29,729 nt of DNA, from assembly GCA_036376775.1 (NCBI GenBank), contig DASUZP010000056.1:1-29729 (forward strand), given 5' to 3'. The DNA is from VRUE01 sp036376775 (GTDB taxonomy: Bacteria; Actinomycetota; Thermoleophilia; Solirubrobacterales; 70-9). The notes beneath the pieces are model-generated. The model ran no database searches. It saw only the letters and a program-made list of their open reading frames with translations, and had not been told where the DNA came from. This document shows, piece after piece, positions 1 to 7,671 of the stretch; within the stretch, counting starts at the first letter, position 1, and the number at the start of each line of letters is the position of its first letter. A program made the translations under genes and the position numbers.

Positions 1-1029
1 GACCGGGCGAAGACGAAGCTCGCCTTGCTGATGGAGGGAAATCACGCCCTGCGCAACGAATCCGTGATCTCGGTCAACTTCGGACAGAGGGTCTCGGAAA
101 CCTGTGTCAACGAATGCGAAATCCTCTACAACGAAGCCGACGGCCGGTCTTCCACGCAGAGGCACCAGGCCGAGGTCGCGCTGCGCAAGGGGGCAGCGGT
201 TCTCATCATCGATCCGGTCGCCCCCGCGCACGCCGCGCCGATCGTCGAAGAAGCGAGAAAGCAGGGCGTGCCGGTGATCGACTATGGCCATCCGATCGCC
301 GACGCCGAACCCGATGTCGTCGTCGCCTTCGACGCCGTCAGGGTCGGCGAATTGCAGGCGGCGTCCCTGGCGCGGGCGCTCGCGAGGAAGGGAAAGGCCG
401 GCGGACCGATCGTGATGCTCGTCGGGGAACCGGGCGATCGCAGCAAAGATGTGGTCGGGGGTGCCCGGCGGGGGTTTGAAACTGCGGGAATCGATGTCGC
501 GAAGCACTACTCGGTTCCGTCTTCGGACGCGCGCCATGCGCAGAAGAAGATGGAGGACGCCATCGCGGCGTTGGGCAAGGACGGCTTCGCCGGCGTGTAC
601 GCCGAAACCGACGCGATCGCCGGGGGTGCGATCGCGGCGATGGAAGCCACGGGGATCGATCCGGCGGCACGGCCGACCAGCGGCCGCGGCTCCTCGCTGG
701 CGGGCGTGCAGCGGATCCTCGCCGGGCAGCAGCAGATGACCGTCTACGAACCGGTCGAGTCCTACGCGGCGGTCAGCGCCCAGGTCGCGGTCGAGTTGGC
801 CGAAGGGCGGGGCATCCCCACGGGCAGGGTTCCGGCGGAGAACGAAACCGACACGGTCGCGTTGCCGACGAGCGGCGCGGGCGTACCGACATTTCTGATC
901 GAATCGGTGACGGTGGACAGGACCACCGTTGAGCAGACGGTGCTGGGGGACGACCTCTTTTCGCAGGCCGAGGTCTGCGTCGGCGCTTACAAGCGGGTCT
1001 GCAAAGAGGCGAAGATCCCGTGGCACTGA
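1..1029 (+). CDS. Sugar ABC transporter substrate-binding protein, 5' partial
   Basis: The reading frame is open from base 1, and residues before the first ATG (base 25) already align with the two paralogues downstream, so the true start and signal peptide lie outside the window. The product is a type 1 periplasmic-binding protein of the ribose/xylose type, which would capture a sugar outside the membrane for the ATPase and permease at 3308-5328. The visible part carries family-like blocks such as AAVLIIDPVAP and GVPVIDYG, and near the end a repeat of the paralogue pattern LAGQQQMTVYEPVES. The paired cysteines (CVNEC near the N-terminus, and CVGAYKRVC at the C-terminus) are shared with both paralogues and suggest disulfides. 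It ends in TGA overlapping the next gene by 10 bases. It is clearly more divergent than the other two copies are from each other. The actual sugar cannot be read from sequence. Confidence 0.88.
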   Translation, partial: DRAKTKLALLMEGNHALRNESVISVNFGQRVSETCVNECEILYNEADGRSSTQRHQAEVALRKGAAVLIIDPVAPAHAAPIVEEARKQGVPVIDYGHPIADAEPDVVVAFDAVRVGELQAASLARALARKGKAGGPIVMLVGEPGDRSKDVVGGARRGFETAGIDVAKHYSVPSSDARHAQKKMEDAIAALGKDGFAGVYAETDAIAGGAIAAMEATGIDPAARPTSGRGSSLAGVQRILAGQQQMTVYEPVESYAAVSAQVAVELAEGRGIPTGRVPAENETDTVALPTSGAGVPTFLIESVTVDRTTVEQTVLGDDLFSQAEVCVGAYKRVCKEAKIPWH

Positions 1030-2108
1030 CCGCGCCGGCAGTCAGGCGATTTTCGATCTCACTCGGCGTGCTCCTGGCCCTTACCGCAATCGTTGCCGGC
1101 TGCGGGGGCGGCGGCGACGCGAAGATCGCTCTGCTGCTTCCCGAAAACGAAACGCCCCGCTACGAGTCCGAAGACAAGCCGGACTTCGAAAGGGCGGTCG
1201 AAGAAGAATGCGAAGACTGCGAAGTCCTCTACAGCAACGCCGGCGGCGATGCGGAAAAACAGCAGAGCCAGGCGGAAGCGGCGCTGACCCAGGGGGCTGA
1301 CGTTCTCGTCGTCGACCCGGTGGATCCCCGCTCGGCGGCGGCGATCGCCGACAAGGCGAAGGCCGAGGGTGTCCCGGTCCTCTCCTACGACCGGTTGATT
1401 GAGAATGCCGAAGTCGATCATTACGTCTCCTACGACAAGGTTGGAATCGGCGAGTTGCAGGCCGAAACGCTTTGGAGAAGGCTGGTGAAACTGGGCAACG
1501 CCACCTTTCCGATCCTGGTGCTCAATGGCGATCGCGGCGACGGCGACGCGGCGCTGATCAAAGAAGGCGCCCTCGAGGCGTTCGAAGTCAAGGGGGTTCC
1601 GATCCTGAGGGAATACGACACGCCGAATTGGTCTGCGAGCAACGCTCGGCGCGAGGTGGAACAGACGATCGCGACGACCAGCGACCGCGACTTCGGCGCC
1701 GTCTACACCGCCAATGACGACATCGCGAGTGGCGCAATCGCGGCGATGAAGCCGGTCGGCATCTACCTGCCGGCGAGACCGACGACCGGGCAGGACGCGA
1801 CCGTCGCCGGCCTGCGGCGGATCCTCGCCCGTGAGCAGTACATGACCGTCTACAAGCCGGTCGAGCCCGAGGCCACGATTGCCGCTGAAGTCGCTGTCGC
1901 CCTCGCCGAAGGTGACGATCTGCCCGAGGAGAGAACCGGCGAAAAAGTCGACAACGGAGAGACCGGCGTTCCGTCCACGCTGCTCGAAGCGGTGGCGGTC
2001 AACAGAGCCGCCATCAAGGACACGGTGATCAAAGACGGGTTCGTCTCCCCCGCGGAGCTGTGCACCAAGGCATACGCCGAGGCGTGCCGGGAAATGGGGA
2101 TCTCTTAG
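1020..2108 (+). CDS. Sugar ABC transporter substrate-binding lipoprotein (second copy)
   Basis: This 362-residue exported lipoprotein has a type 1 periplasmic-binding fold. A hydrophobic leader (residues about 11-27) ends in the lipobox VAGC, with Cys28 as the predicted lipidated residue, followed by a glycine run. The sugar-binding body includes ADVLVVDPVDP and TGQDATVAGLRRILA. Conserved cysteine pairs are seen at ECEDCE and at the C-terminus (CTKAYAEAC). The start is a GTG overlapping the previous stop, so translation is probably coupled. It has exactly the same length as the next gene. Bases 1197-1319 are identical to 2378-2500, far more similar than the rest of the pair, which points to gene conversion or a mosaic duplication. 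It presumably feeds the ATPase/permease downstream; the ligand is unknown. Confidence 0.93.
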   Translation: MALTAPAVRRFSISLGVLLALTAIVAGCGGGGDAKIALLLPENETPRYESEDKPDFERAVEEECEDCEVLYSNAGGDAEKQQSQAEAALTQGADVLVVDPVDPRSAAAIADKAKAEGVPVLSYDRLIENAEVDHYVSYDKVGIGELQAETLWRRLVKLGNATFPILVLNGDRGDGDAALIKEGALEAFEVKGVPILREYDTPNWSASNARREVEQTIATTSDRDFGAVYTANDDIASGAIAAMKPVGIYLPARPTTGQDATVAGLRRILAREQYMTVYKPVEPEATIAAEVAVALAEGDDLPEERTGEKVDNGETGVPSTLLEAVAVNRAAIKDTVIKDGFVSPAELCTKAYAEACREMGIS

Positions 2109-2141
2109 CGGTCAGGTGTGGTGCCGGACCCCTCGAGGCGC

Positions 2142-2147
2142 TACCTT
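2142..2147 (+). promoter_or_regulatory. Possible -10 box for the third substrate-binding gene
   Basis: In the 92-base gap between the second and third binding-protein genes the hexamer TACCTT fits the actinobacterial TANNNT -10 pattern. Transcription would start near 2154, leaving a leader of about 47 bases with a good ribosome site (AAAGGAG at about 2189-2195). The same TACCTT, also preceded by GC, lies before the lipoprotein gene at 27507. No convincing -35 was found, so this is a weak call. Confidence 0.3.
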
Positions 2148-2200
2148 TGGGACTGAAGTTTGCGGCGAGCGGGTAAGGGCAGGGCGAAAGGAGAACGCTC

Positions 2201-3289
2201 ATGTCCCACTCAGGTCCTAAGCACCTCGCGGCAGCGGCATTCCTCATTGCGATTCTCGTCTTCATCATCGGCTGCGGGGGGAGCAGCGGCGGCGGTGGTG
2301 CGACGATCGCTCTGCTGCTTCCCGAAAACGAAACGCCCCGCTATGAGTCCGACGACAGGCCGGACTTCGAAAAGGCAGTCGAAGAAGAATGCGAAGACTG
2401 CGAAGTCCTCTACAGCAACGCCGGCGGCGATGCGGAAAAACAGCAGAGCCAGGCGGAAGCGGCGCTGACCCAGGGGGCTGACGTTCTCGTCGTCGACCCG
2501 ATGGATTCCAAATCAGCGGCGGCGATCGCCGAAAAGGCGAAGGCCCAGAACGTCCCGGTGGTCAGCTACGACCGCCTGATCGAAAACGGCGAAGTCGACG
2601 CTTACATCTCCTTTGACAACAAAAAAGTCGGCGAACTGCAAGCCGAAACGCTTGCCGACAAACTGAAAGAAGACGGCAGCGCCAACGGCCCGATCATCAT
2701 GATCAACGGCGACCCGGCCGACCCCAACGCGGCTCTCTTCAAAGAAGGGGCCCACAACGGCTTCGAAGCGGCCGGGGTGCAGATCGCCAAGGAATACGAC
2801 ACGCCCGGCTGGTCCGCCGAAAACGCCCAGCGCGAGGCGCAGCAGGCGATCACCGCACTTGGCAGCAACGGGTTCGCCGGTATCTACGCCGCCAACGACG
2901 ACACCGGCGGCGGCGCGATTGCGGCGATGAAAGGCGCCGGGATCAACCCCGCCGAAAAGCCCGTCACCGGCCAGGACGCGACCGTTGCCGGTCTGCAGCG
3001 GATCCTCGCCGGACAGCAGTACATGACGGTGTACAAGGAAATCGAACCCGAGGCCCAGATCAGCGCCGAAATCGCCATCGCGCTCGCCGAAGGCGAAGAA
3101 GTGCCGCAGGACAAAATCACCGAAGAAGTCGACAACGGCAAGGTCAAAGTGCCCTCCGTCCTGCTCAAACCGATCGCCGTGACCAAAGGCAACGTCAAGA
3201 GCACGGTGGTCGCCGACGAATTCGTCTCCGTATCCGAACTCTGTACCGGGCCGTACAAACAGGCCTGTAAGGAAGCGGGGATCTCCTAG
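2201..3289 (+). CDS. Sugar ABC transporter substrate-binding lipoprotein (third copy)
   Basis: This is a 362-residue exported sugar-binding lipoprotein and the best candidate partner of the ATPase and permease that follow 18 bases later. The leader (residues about 10-24) ends in IIGC, with Cys25 as the predicted lipidation site. The body shows the type 1 binding-protein pattern, including TGQDATVAGLQRILAGQQ and the C-terminal cysteine pair CTGPYKQAC. The start ATG has a strong AAAGGAG ribosome site. Glutamate is coded about 32 times by GAA and only 3 times by GAG, unlike the following ATPase gene, where GAG dominates. It shares a 123-base identical tract with the preceding paralogue. The fold family is secure; the substrate (xylose, ribose or another sugar) is not determined. 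Confidence 0.94.
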   Translation: MSHSGPKHLAAAAFLIAILVFIIGCGGSSGGGGATIALLLPENETPRYESDDRPDFEKAVEEECEDCEVLYSNAGGDAEKQQSQAEAALTQGADVLVVDPMDSKSAAAIAEKAKAQNVPVVSYDRLIENGEVDAYISFDNKKVGELQAETLADKLKEDGSANGPIIMINGDPADPNAALFKEGAHNGFEAAGVQIAKEYDTPGWSAENAQREAQQAITALGSNGFAGIYAANDDTGGGAIAAMKGAGINPAEKPVTGQDATVAGLQRILAGQQYMTVYKEIEPEAQISAEIAIALAEGEEVPQDKITEEVDNGKVKVPSVLLKPIAVTKGNVKSTVVADEFVSVSELCTGPYKQACKEAGIS

Positions 3290-3307
3290 GGCGCCGGGAG
3301 CGGAGCG

Positions 3308-4111
3308 ATGAGCTCGACGAACGGCGCGCTCCTCGAGCTGGATGGAGTGAGCAAGCGATTCGGCCCGGTCCAGGCTCTGGACCGGGTCGACTTCGTCGTC
3401 CACGCCGGTGAGGTAGTCGGCCTGGTCGGCGACAACGGTGCCGGCAAGTCGACCTTGGTGAAGACGATCGCCGGCATCCATTCGGCCGATGCGGGTCGGA
3501 TGCGTTTCGACGGTCGCGAGATCAAGGTCTCGCGACCCCAGGACGCGACCCAGCTCGGGATTGCCACTGTCTACCAGGACCTCGCCCTCTGCGACAACCT
3601 CGATGTCGTCGCCAACATCTTCCTCGGCCAGGAGGAGGTCTCGACCGGCACGGGGGAGATCTCGCGTCAGCTCGACGAGGCGAAGATGGAGCACCGCGCC
3701 GGCGAGCTGCTCTCCAGCCTCGCCGTGACCATCCCGAGCATGCGCACCGAGGTCGGGACGCTCTCGGGCGGTCAGCGCCAGCAGGTCGCAGTCGCGCGTT
3801 CGCTTCTCGGCGAGCCGCGGGTCGTGCTGCTCGACGAGCCCACGGCCGCGCTCGGGGTGCCGCAGACCAAACAGGTGCTGGAGTTGATCGGGCGCCTGCG
3901 CGAGCGGGGGCTGGGGGTGGTCGTGATCAGCCACAACCTGGCGAACGTCTTCGAAGTCGCGGACCGGATCGTGGTCCTGCGTCTCGGCCGGGCCGCAGGC
4001 GACTTCAAAGCCGAACAGACGACCGAGGAGCACGTCGTCTCGGCGATCACGGGTCTCGGCGAGGACGCGAGCGGCAACGAAAAGGGCGACAAGAAAGAGG
4101 AACGGCAATGA
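3308..4111 (+). CDS. Sugar ABC transporter ATP-binding protein (single-domain)
   Basis: This 267-residue ABC ATPase powers sugar import. Walker A is GDNGAGKST (residues 41-49), the Q-loop Gln is about 90, the signature LSGGQ is at 152-156, Walker B is VVLLDEP (172-178) and the switch His is 209. Most sugar importers of the ribose/xylose class have a fused double ATPase of about 500 residues. This one has a single domain, as in the fructose ATPase FrcA, so it should act as a homodimer. The start ATG follows the third binding-protein gene by 18 bases with GGGAG at 3296-3300. Its last four bases overlap the permease start (ATGA), so the two are probably translationally coupled. The C-terminus is a charged Lys/Glu tail. 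Confidence 0.95.
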   Translation: MSSTNGALLELDGVSKRFGPVQALDRVDFVVHAGEVVGLVGDNGAGKSTLVKTIAGIHSADAGRMRFDGREIKVSRPQDATQLGIATVYQDLALCDNLDVVANIFLGQEEVSTGTGEISRQLDEAKMEHRAGELLSSLAVTIPSMRTEVGTLSGGQRQQVAVARSLLGEPRVVLLDEPTAALGVPQTKQVLELIGRLRERGLGVVVISHNLANVFEVADRIVVLRLGRAAGDFKAEQTTEEHVVSAITGLGEDASGNEKGDKKEERQ

Positions 4112-5328
4112 AAAGCGAGGGGGTCACCGTTCCGGCATCGACCGCCGCGAGCCGGCAGGGCATCTTCAGCGGCGAGTCCCTGCGCCGCCTCGTCCAAGGC
4201 GACCTTGCCTCCGCCCGCGTCGTCCTCGGCCTCGCCCTGATCTGGATCATCTTCCAGTCCCAGAACGACCGTTTCCTCTCCGCCGAGAACCTGACCAACC
4301 TGATGCTGCAGATCACGGCCATCGGTCTGATCTCGGTCGGCATCGTCTACGTACTGCTGCTGGGTGAGATCGACCTCTCGGTCGGCGCGGTGAGTGGCCT
4401 CGCGGCGGCGGTGATGGCGGTCCTCAACGTCAAGCATGGTTGGAGCCCCTATCTCGCGATCGTCGCGGCGGTCCTCGTCGGCACCGCGATCGGGCTGCTC
4501 CAGGGCTCTCTCTTCAGTCGCTTCGTCATCCCCTCGTTCGTCGTGACCCTCGCAGGGTTACTGGCCTGGCAGGGGGCGCTGCTGCAGGTCCTCGGATCCA
4601 CCGGTTCGATCAACCTCACCGACCCCAAAATCACCGGACTCGCGAACACCTTCTACTCCGACGCGGCGGGCTGGGCCTTCTGTGCGATCGTCATCGCCGC
4701 TTACGCCGCGGTCGTCTTCATAGGCCACAGGCGCCGCGTCGCGGCGGGCTTGGCCGGGGAGAGCATGCAGGCGCTCGTACTTCGGGTGGTTCTGGTGGCG
4801 GCGATCGCGATCGTCGCCGTGGCGATCCTCAACTCCGACCGCGGCGTTCCCCTGGCGGTTCTTATCCTGCTCGCCTTCGTCGTCGGCATGGAGTACGTGG
4901 TCAAGCGCACCCGCTTCGGTCGCCATGTCTACGCGGTAGGCGGCAGCGCCGAGGCGGCCCGCCGCGCCGGCATCCGGGTCAACGGCGTGCGAGTGGCGGT
5001 CTTCGCCATCTCCGGCTCGATGGCGGCGATCGGCGGCATCATGGCCGCATCGCGCCTGCTGGCGGTCAATCAGGGCTCGGGCGGCAGCGAACTGTTGCTG
5101 CTCGCGATCGCCGGTCCCGTCATCGCCGGCACCAGCCTTTTCGGCGGCCGCGGCTCGGTCTGGACCGCACTGCTCGGCGCTTTGGTGATTGGCTCGATCT
5201 CCAACGGCATGGACCTCCTCGCCCTCTCCTCCGCGGTCAAGTTCATGGTCACCGGCGGCGTCCTGCTTCTAGCAGTCCTAGTCGACGCAATTGCCCGTCA
5301 GCAACGCCAGGCAGCCGGTCGGGTCTGA
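4108..5328 (+). CDS. Sugar ABC transporter permease (XylH-like)
   Basis: This 406-residue integral membrane permease forms the translocation pore of the sugar importer. A cytoplasmic N-terminus of about 35 residues precedes roughly ten hydrophobic segments. The stretch LLGEIDLSVGAVSGLAAA is the hallmark of the ribose/xylose permease family, and AVGGSAEAARRAGIRVNGVR near residues 275-295 corresponds to the cytoplasmic loop that contacts the ATPase. Length and domain order resemble XylH (about 390 residues). The start ATG overlaps the ATPase stop by ATGA. It is the last gene of the operon; a palindrome 15 bases after its stop separates it from the convergent kinase operon. The sugar transported is not resolved. 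Confidence 0.93.
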   Translation: MKSEGVTVPASTAASRQGIFSGESLRRLVQGDLASARVVLGLALIWIIFQSQNDRFLSAENLTNLMLQITAIGLISVGIVYVLLLGEIDLSVGAVSGLAAAVMAVLNVKHGWSPYLAIVAAVLVGTAIGLLQGSLFSRFVIPSFVVTLAGLLAWQGALLQVLGSTGSINLTDPKITGLANTFYSDAAGWAFCAIVIAAYAAVVFIGHRRRVAAGLAGESMQALVLRVVLVAAIAIVAVAILNSDRGVPLAVLILLAFVVGMEYVVKRTRFGRHVYAVGGSAEAARRAGIRVNGVRVAVFAISGSMAAIGGIMAASRLLAVNQGSGGSELLLLAIAGPVIAGTSLFGGRGSVWTALLGALVIGSISNGMDLLALSSAVKFMVTGGVLLLAVLVDAIARQQRQAAGRV

Positions 5329-5343
5329 CCGCCCCCCACCATG

Positions 5344-5390
5344 ACGAAGTCTATGTTTGGCCCCTGTGAGGGGCACAACATGGAGTTCGT
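5344..5390. terminator. 47-bp hairpin between convergent genes, copy 1 (bidirectional terminator candidate)
   Basis: Two 22-base arms (5344-5365 and 5369-5390) around a 3-base loop are complementary at 18 of 22 positions, with a GCCCCT/AGGGGC core. The element sits 15 bases after the permease stop and 2 bases after the stop of the ROK gene on the other strand, so it could end transcription from both sides. It lacks a long U-tract, which is common for GC-rich actinobacteria. The outer arm is 21/22 identical to an arm of the hairpin at 28240-28286, so this is a repeated family, not a chance palindrome. Confidence 0.65.
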
Positions 5391-5392
5391 CT

Positions 5393-6367
5393 CTAGTCGG
5401 AGATCAGCAGCGAGGCGCCGATCGCGCCGCCGAGGTCGCCGAGCGAGGCGACGCGCACGGCGGGTGGGCGCTCGTCGACGAAGAGGTGCTTGGCCATCTC
5501 CTTTGTCAGCGGCTCCATGTAGCGGTCGCCGAAGCGGATGCCGAGGCCGCCGCCGATGATCACCGCTTCCGGATCGAGCAGATTGACGGCCGAGGCTATC
5601 CCCGTGCCGAGGGCCTCGATCGCGCGGTCGATCAGCTTCGTCGCGAGGTGGTCCCCGTGGTCGACGGCGCGCTCCCAGATGCCGCTGGTCAAGCGGGGTT
5701 TCTCGTGCTTCTCCATCAGCTTGAAGAGGTCGGTCTTGTGGCCCTCTTCGTACTCGCGGCGCGCCTCGGCTTCCATCGCTGAACGTCCCGCGTAGGCCTC
5801 CATGCAGCCCTTGCGCCCGCAGGGGCACTTGGCGCCGCCGCGCTTGACGACCATGTGGCCGATCTCGCCGGCCGCGCCGCGGCCGAGCCAGGGCTTGCCG
5901 TCGAGGACGAGGCCGCCGCCGACGCCGGTTCCCCAGAAGACTCCGATCAGGCTCTGGAACCCGCGCCCGGCGCCGAGGTGGAACTCGGCCTCGGTCGCCA
6001 CCTGCACGTCGTTGCCGACCCGGACCTCGGTGCCCAGCGATTTCGAGAGGGTCTCGCCGAGCGGGAAGCTGCCTTCCCATCCCGGCAGGTTGCGGGCGGT
6101 GGAGACGACGCCGGTCCTCTCGTCGGCATCGCCCGGCGAGCCGACGCCGATGCCGCGCAGGTCCTCGGGTTTGACGCCCGCGGCGGAGGCAGCCTCGCGC
6201 AGGGCGTCCCCCATTGCGCCCGCTACGCCGGCCGGGCCGCCCGTGGTGGGAGTCGGCTGCCGCGCTTCGCCGACGACTTTGCCGCCGGCGTCGACGATCG
6301 CCGTCTGGATCTTGGTCCCGCCGAGGTCGATGCCGCCGCGCAGTCGGTCGCCGCTCGAGGCGCTCAT
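5393..6367 (-). CDS. ROK family sugar kinase (probable glucokinase)
   Basis: This 324-residue cytoplasmic kinase is predicted to phosphorylate glucose or a related hexose with ATP. The N-terminal phosphate-binding loop GIDLGGTK (residues 12-19) is followed by GWEGSFPLG, a sugar-binding region VGNDVQVATEAE, and the ROK hallmark GEIGHMVV plus the zinc-type motif CPCGRKGCMEAYAG. The start at 6367 is chosen because translation upstream of it belongs to a different small gene; the ATG overlaps that gene's stop as ATGA. The gene converges on the sugar importer, so kinase and importer may serve the same sugar route, though this is inference. Some ROK proteins act on fructose, N-acetylmannosamine or polyphosphate instead, so glucokinase is the likeliest but not the only reading. 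Confidence 0.93.
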   Translation of the reverse strand: MSASSGDRLRGGIDLGGTKIQTAIVDAGGKVVGEARQPTPTTGGPAGVAGAMGDALREAASAAGVKPEDLRGIGVGSPGDADERTGVVSTARNLPGWEGSFPLGETLSKSLGTEVRVGNDVQVATEAEFHLGAGRGFQSLIGVFWGTGVGGGLVLDGKPWLGRGAAGEIGHMVVKRGGAKCPCGRKGCMEAYAGRSAMEAEARREYEEGHKTDLFKLMEKHEKPRLTSGIWERAVDHGDHLATKLIDRAIEALGTGIASAVNLLDPEAVIIGGGLGIRFGDRYMEPLTKEMAKHLFVDERPPAVRVASLGDLGGAIGASLLISD

Positions 6368-6480
6368 GGCTTCAATCCGAATCCGTCGCTTGCGTAGTAG
6401 GCGATCACGAAGAGGACTCCGCCGACGATTATCAGCCAGTAGTACCAGTACCGCCCGCCGCGTTGCTTGTGGATCGCCAT
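6364..6480 (-). CDS. Small single-pass membrane peptide (38 aa)
   Basis: A 38-codon frame fills the space between the ROK kinase and the gene upstream of it. It starts with ATG two bases after the stop of the upstream gene and ends in a TGA overlapping the kinase ATG (ATGA). The peptide has a basic N-terminus (KQRGGR), one hydrophobic helix (about residues 13-28, WYYWLIIVGGVLFVIAYY) and a short polar tail. Tight spacing on both sides and the clear membrane segment support a real gene. Its function is unknown; anchoring or regulating its neighbours would be a guess. Confidence 0.65.
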   Translation of the reverse strand: MAIHKQRGGRYWYYWLIIVGGVLFVIAYYASDGFGLKP

Positions 6481-6482
6481 GG

Positions 6483-6974
6483 TCAGGCGTCGCCCGGCGC
6501 GGCACCCTGCAGCACGCCGATCAGCTCCTGGCTGAGCGGGTCGTCCTTGACCCCGACTCCGACCAGCGTCGCCTTCTCGCCCTCCGCCGGCGACTCGATC
6601 GTCAGCGCGGTCATCCCCGACTTGCGCTCGGTGCCGATCTTCAGGCCCGGGCGATCCCAGGCGGCCGCCTCCTCCTTGATCTTGTAGTTGCGACCCTTGA
6701 AGCCGAAGTTGAAGGCGTAGAGCTTGTCGGGGGTCACGGCCAGCATCACGCGCTCGGGTAGGCCGCCCGCTTTCTTCTTGTTGAACAGCTTGATCCCGGC
6801 GTAGACGATCCCGCCGAGCTGCGCCTTGGAGGCGACCGTGGTGGCTGCGGCGCCGCCGCGCCGGAATCCCGCTGCGGCCAGCACCTCTTCGCCGTTGACG
6901 TGTGGCGCCACCAGATCGCGGTACTTCTGCCGCCACTCGACGACCTGCTCCGGACTCATCTCGAACATCGCCAT
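6483..6974 (-). CDS. Conserved hypothetical protein, 163 aa
   Basis: I do not recognise this protein with certainty. It is soluble, with no signal peptide, and begins with a helical stretch (MSPEQVVEWRQKYRDLVAPHVNGEEVLAA). The middle block LPERVMLAVTPDKLYAFNFGFKG resembles the strand pattern of bacterial PH-like domains, in which a membrane-peptide or lipid is often bound, but that is only a resemblance. The start ATG at 6974 has AGGAGA six bases upstream on the minus strand. It is first in an operon with the 38-residue membrane peptide and the ROK kinase. The start lies head to head with the acyltransferase region on the other strand. Confidence 0.8.
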   Translation of the reverse strand: MAMFEMSPEQVVEWRQKYRDLVAPHVNGEEVLAAAGFRRGGAAATTVASKAQLGGIVYAGIKLFNKKKAGGLPERVMLAVTPDKLYAFNFGFKGRNYKIKEEAAAWDRPGLKIGTERKSGMTALTIESPAEGEKATLVGVGVKDDPLSQELIGVLQGAAPGDA

Positions 6975-7044
6975 GATCGCTCTCCTGCTGGGGGCCGGAC
7001 TTGCGAGCCGACCCTACTCCCGGAGGCTTTGGAAAGCTAGGTTT

Positions 7045-7632
7045 GTGGACGAGCGGCGCGGTTGGCGACTCTGGTGGGCGAAGCGGCGCTGGTACGAGCG
7101 CAATCGGCGGCCCCTGCGGCGCTGGCGGTTGGCCCGGCAAGCGGCCCGCGGCGGCTTCTATATCCGCCGCCCGGTCGAGGGGGAGCTGCTCGAGGCGCTC
7201 GAGGAGGGCCGCCTGCGGATCGGGCAGGGGACGCTGCTCGAGCCCGGCTGCTGGTTGACCCTTTCGCCCCAGGCCCAGATCGAGATCGGCGCCGGTTGCT
7301 TCCTCAACCGCAACACGATGCTGGCCGCCTACGAGCGGATCGAGATCGGCGATCACACGATGTTCGCCAACGGCTGCTTCGTCGGCGACGCCGAGCACCG
7401 CTTCGACGACCCGAACACGCCGATCACCTGGCAGGGCTTCACCAGCAAGGGTCCGGTCAAGATTGGCGCCAACTGCTGGTTCGGGGTCAATTGCGCGGTT
7501 ACCAGCGGCGTCACGATCGGCGACCGCTGCGTGATCGGCGCAAACTCCGTGGTGACGGGAGACCTGCCCGCGGGCTCGATCGCCGCGGGCGCCCCCGCCC
7601 GTGTGATCAAACCCATAGATTTCTGCCGCTGA
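7045..7632 (+). CDS. Left-handed beta-helix (hexapeptide) acyltransferase
   Basis: The protein resembles the acyl- or acetyltransferases of the maltose O-acetyltransferase/WcaF group. After a very basic, Arg/Trp-rich N-terminus comes a run of hexapeptide turns from about IRIGQGTLLEPG through IEIGAGCFLNRNTML, IEIGDHTMFANGCFVG, VKIGANCWFGVNCAV and VTIGDRCVIGANSVVTGDL, ending with the capping PAGSIAAGAPARVIKP typical of the family. The acceptor (sugar, lipid or peptide) is not identifiable. I chose GTG at 7045 (GGAAAG upstream), giving 195 residues. An in-frame ATG at 6973 would add 24 residues but overlaps the start codon of the opposite-strand gene. Confidence 0.85.
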   Translation: MDERRGWRLWWAKRRWYERNRRPLRRWRLARQAARGGFYIRRPVEGELLEALEEGRLRIGQGTLLEPGCWLTLSPQAQIEIGAGCFLNRNTMLAAYERIEIGDHTMFANGCFVGDAEHRFDDPNTPITWQGFTSKGPVKIGANCWFGVNCAVTSGVTIGDRCVIGANSVVTGDLPAGSIAAGAPARVIKPIDFCR

Positions 7633-7637
7633 GTGCC

Positions 7638-7643
7638 TATACT
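7638..7643 (+). promoter_or_regulatory. Possible -10 box for the pan operon
   Basis: TATACT lies 28 bases before the panC ATG, just past the stop of the acyltransferase gene, and fits the TANNNT pattern. A transcript starting near 7650 would have a short leader. No clear -35 element is visible, so the evidence is the hexamer and its position only. Confidence 0.3.
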
Positions 7644-7671
7644 CGGAAATCGGCCGTGACCCGCCAAGGGC

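Noticed and set aside
2513..4108. Minus-strand frame (about 531 codons) opposite the third binding protein and ATPase
   Set aside because: Antisense shadow; the plus strand codes for proteins with intact Walker and lipobox motifs.
3308..5328. Naming the importer xylGH or rbsAC
   Set aside because: The ATPase is single-domain and no residue visible fixes the sugar, so a specific symbol would overstate the evidence.
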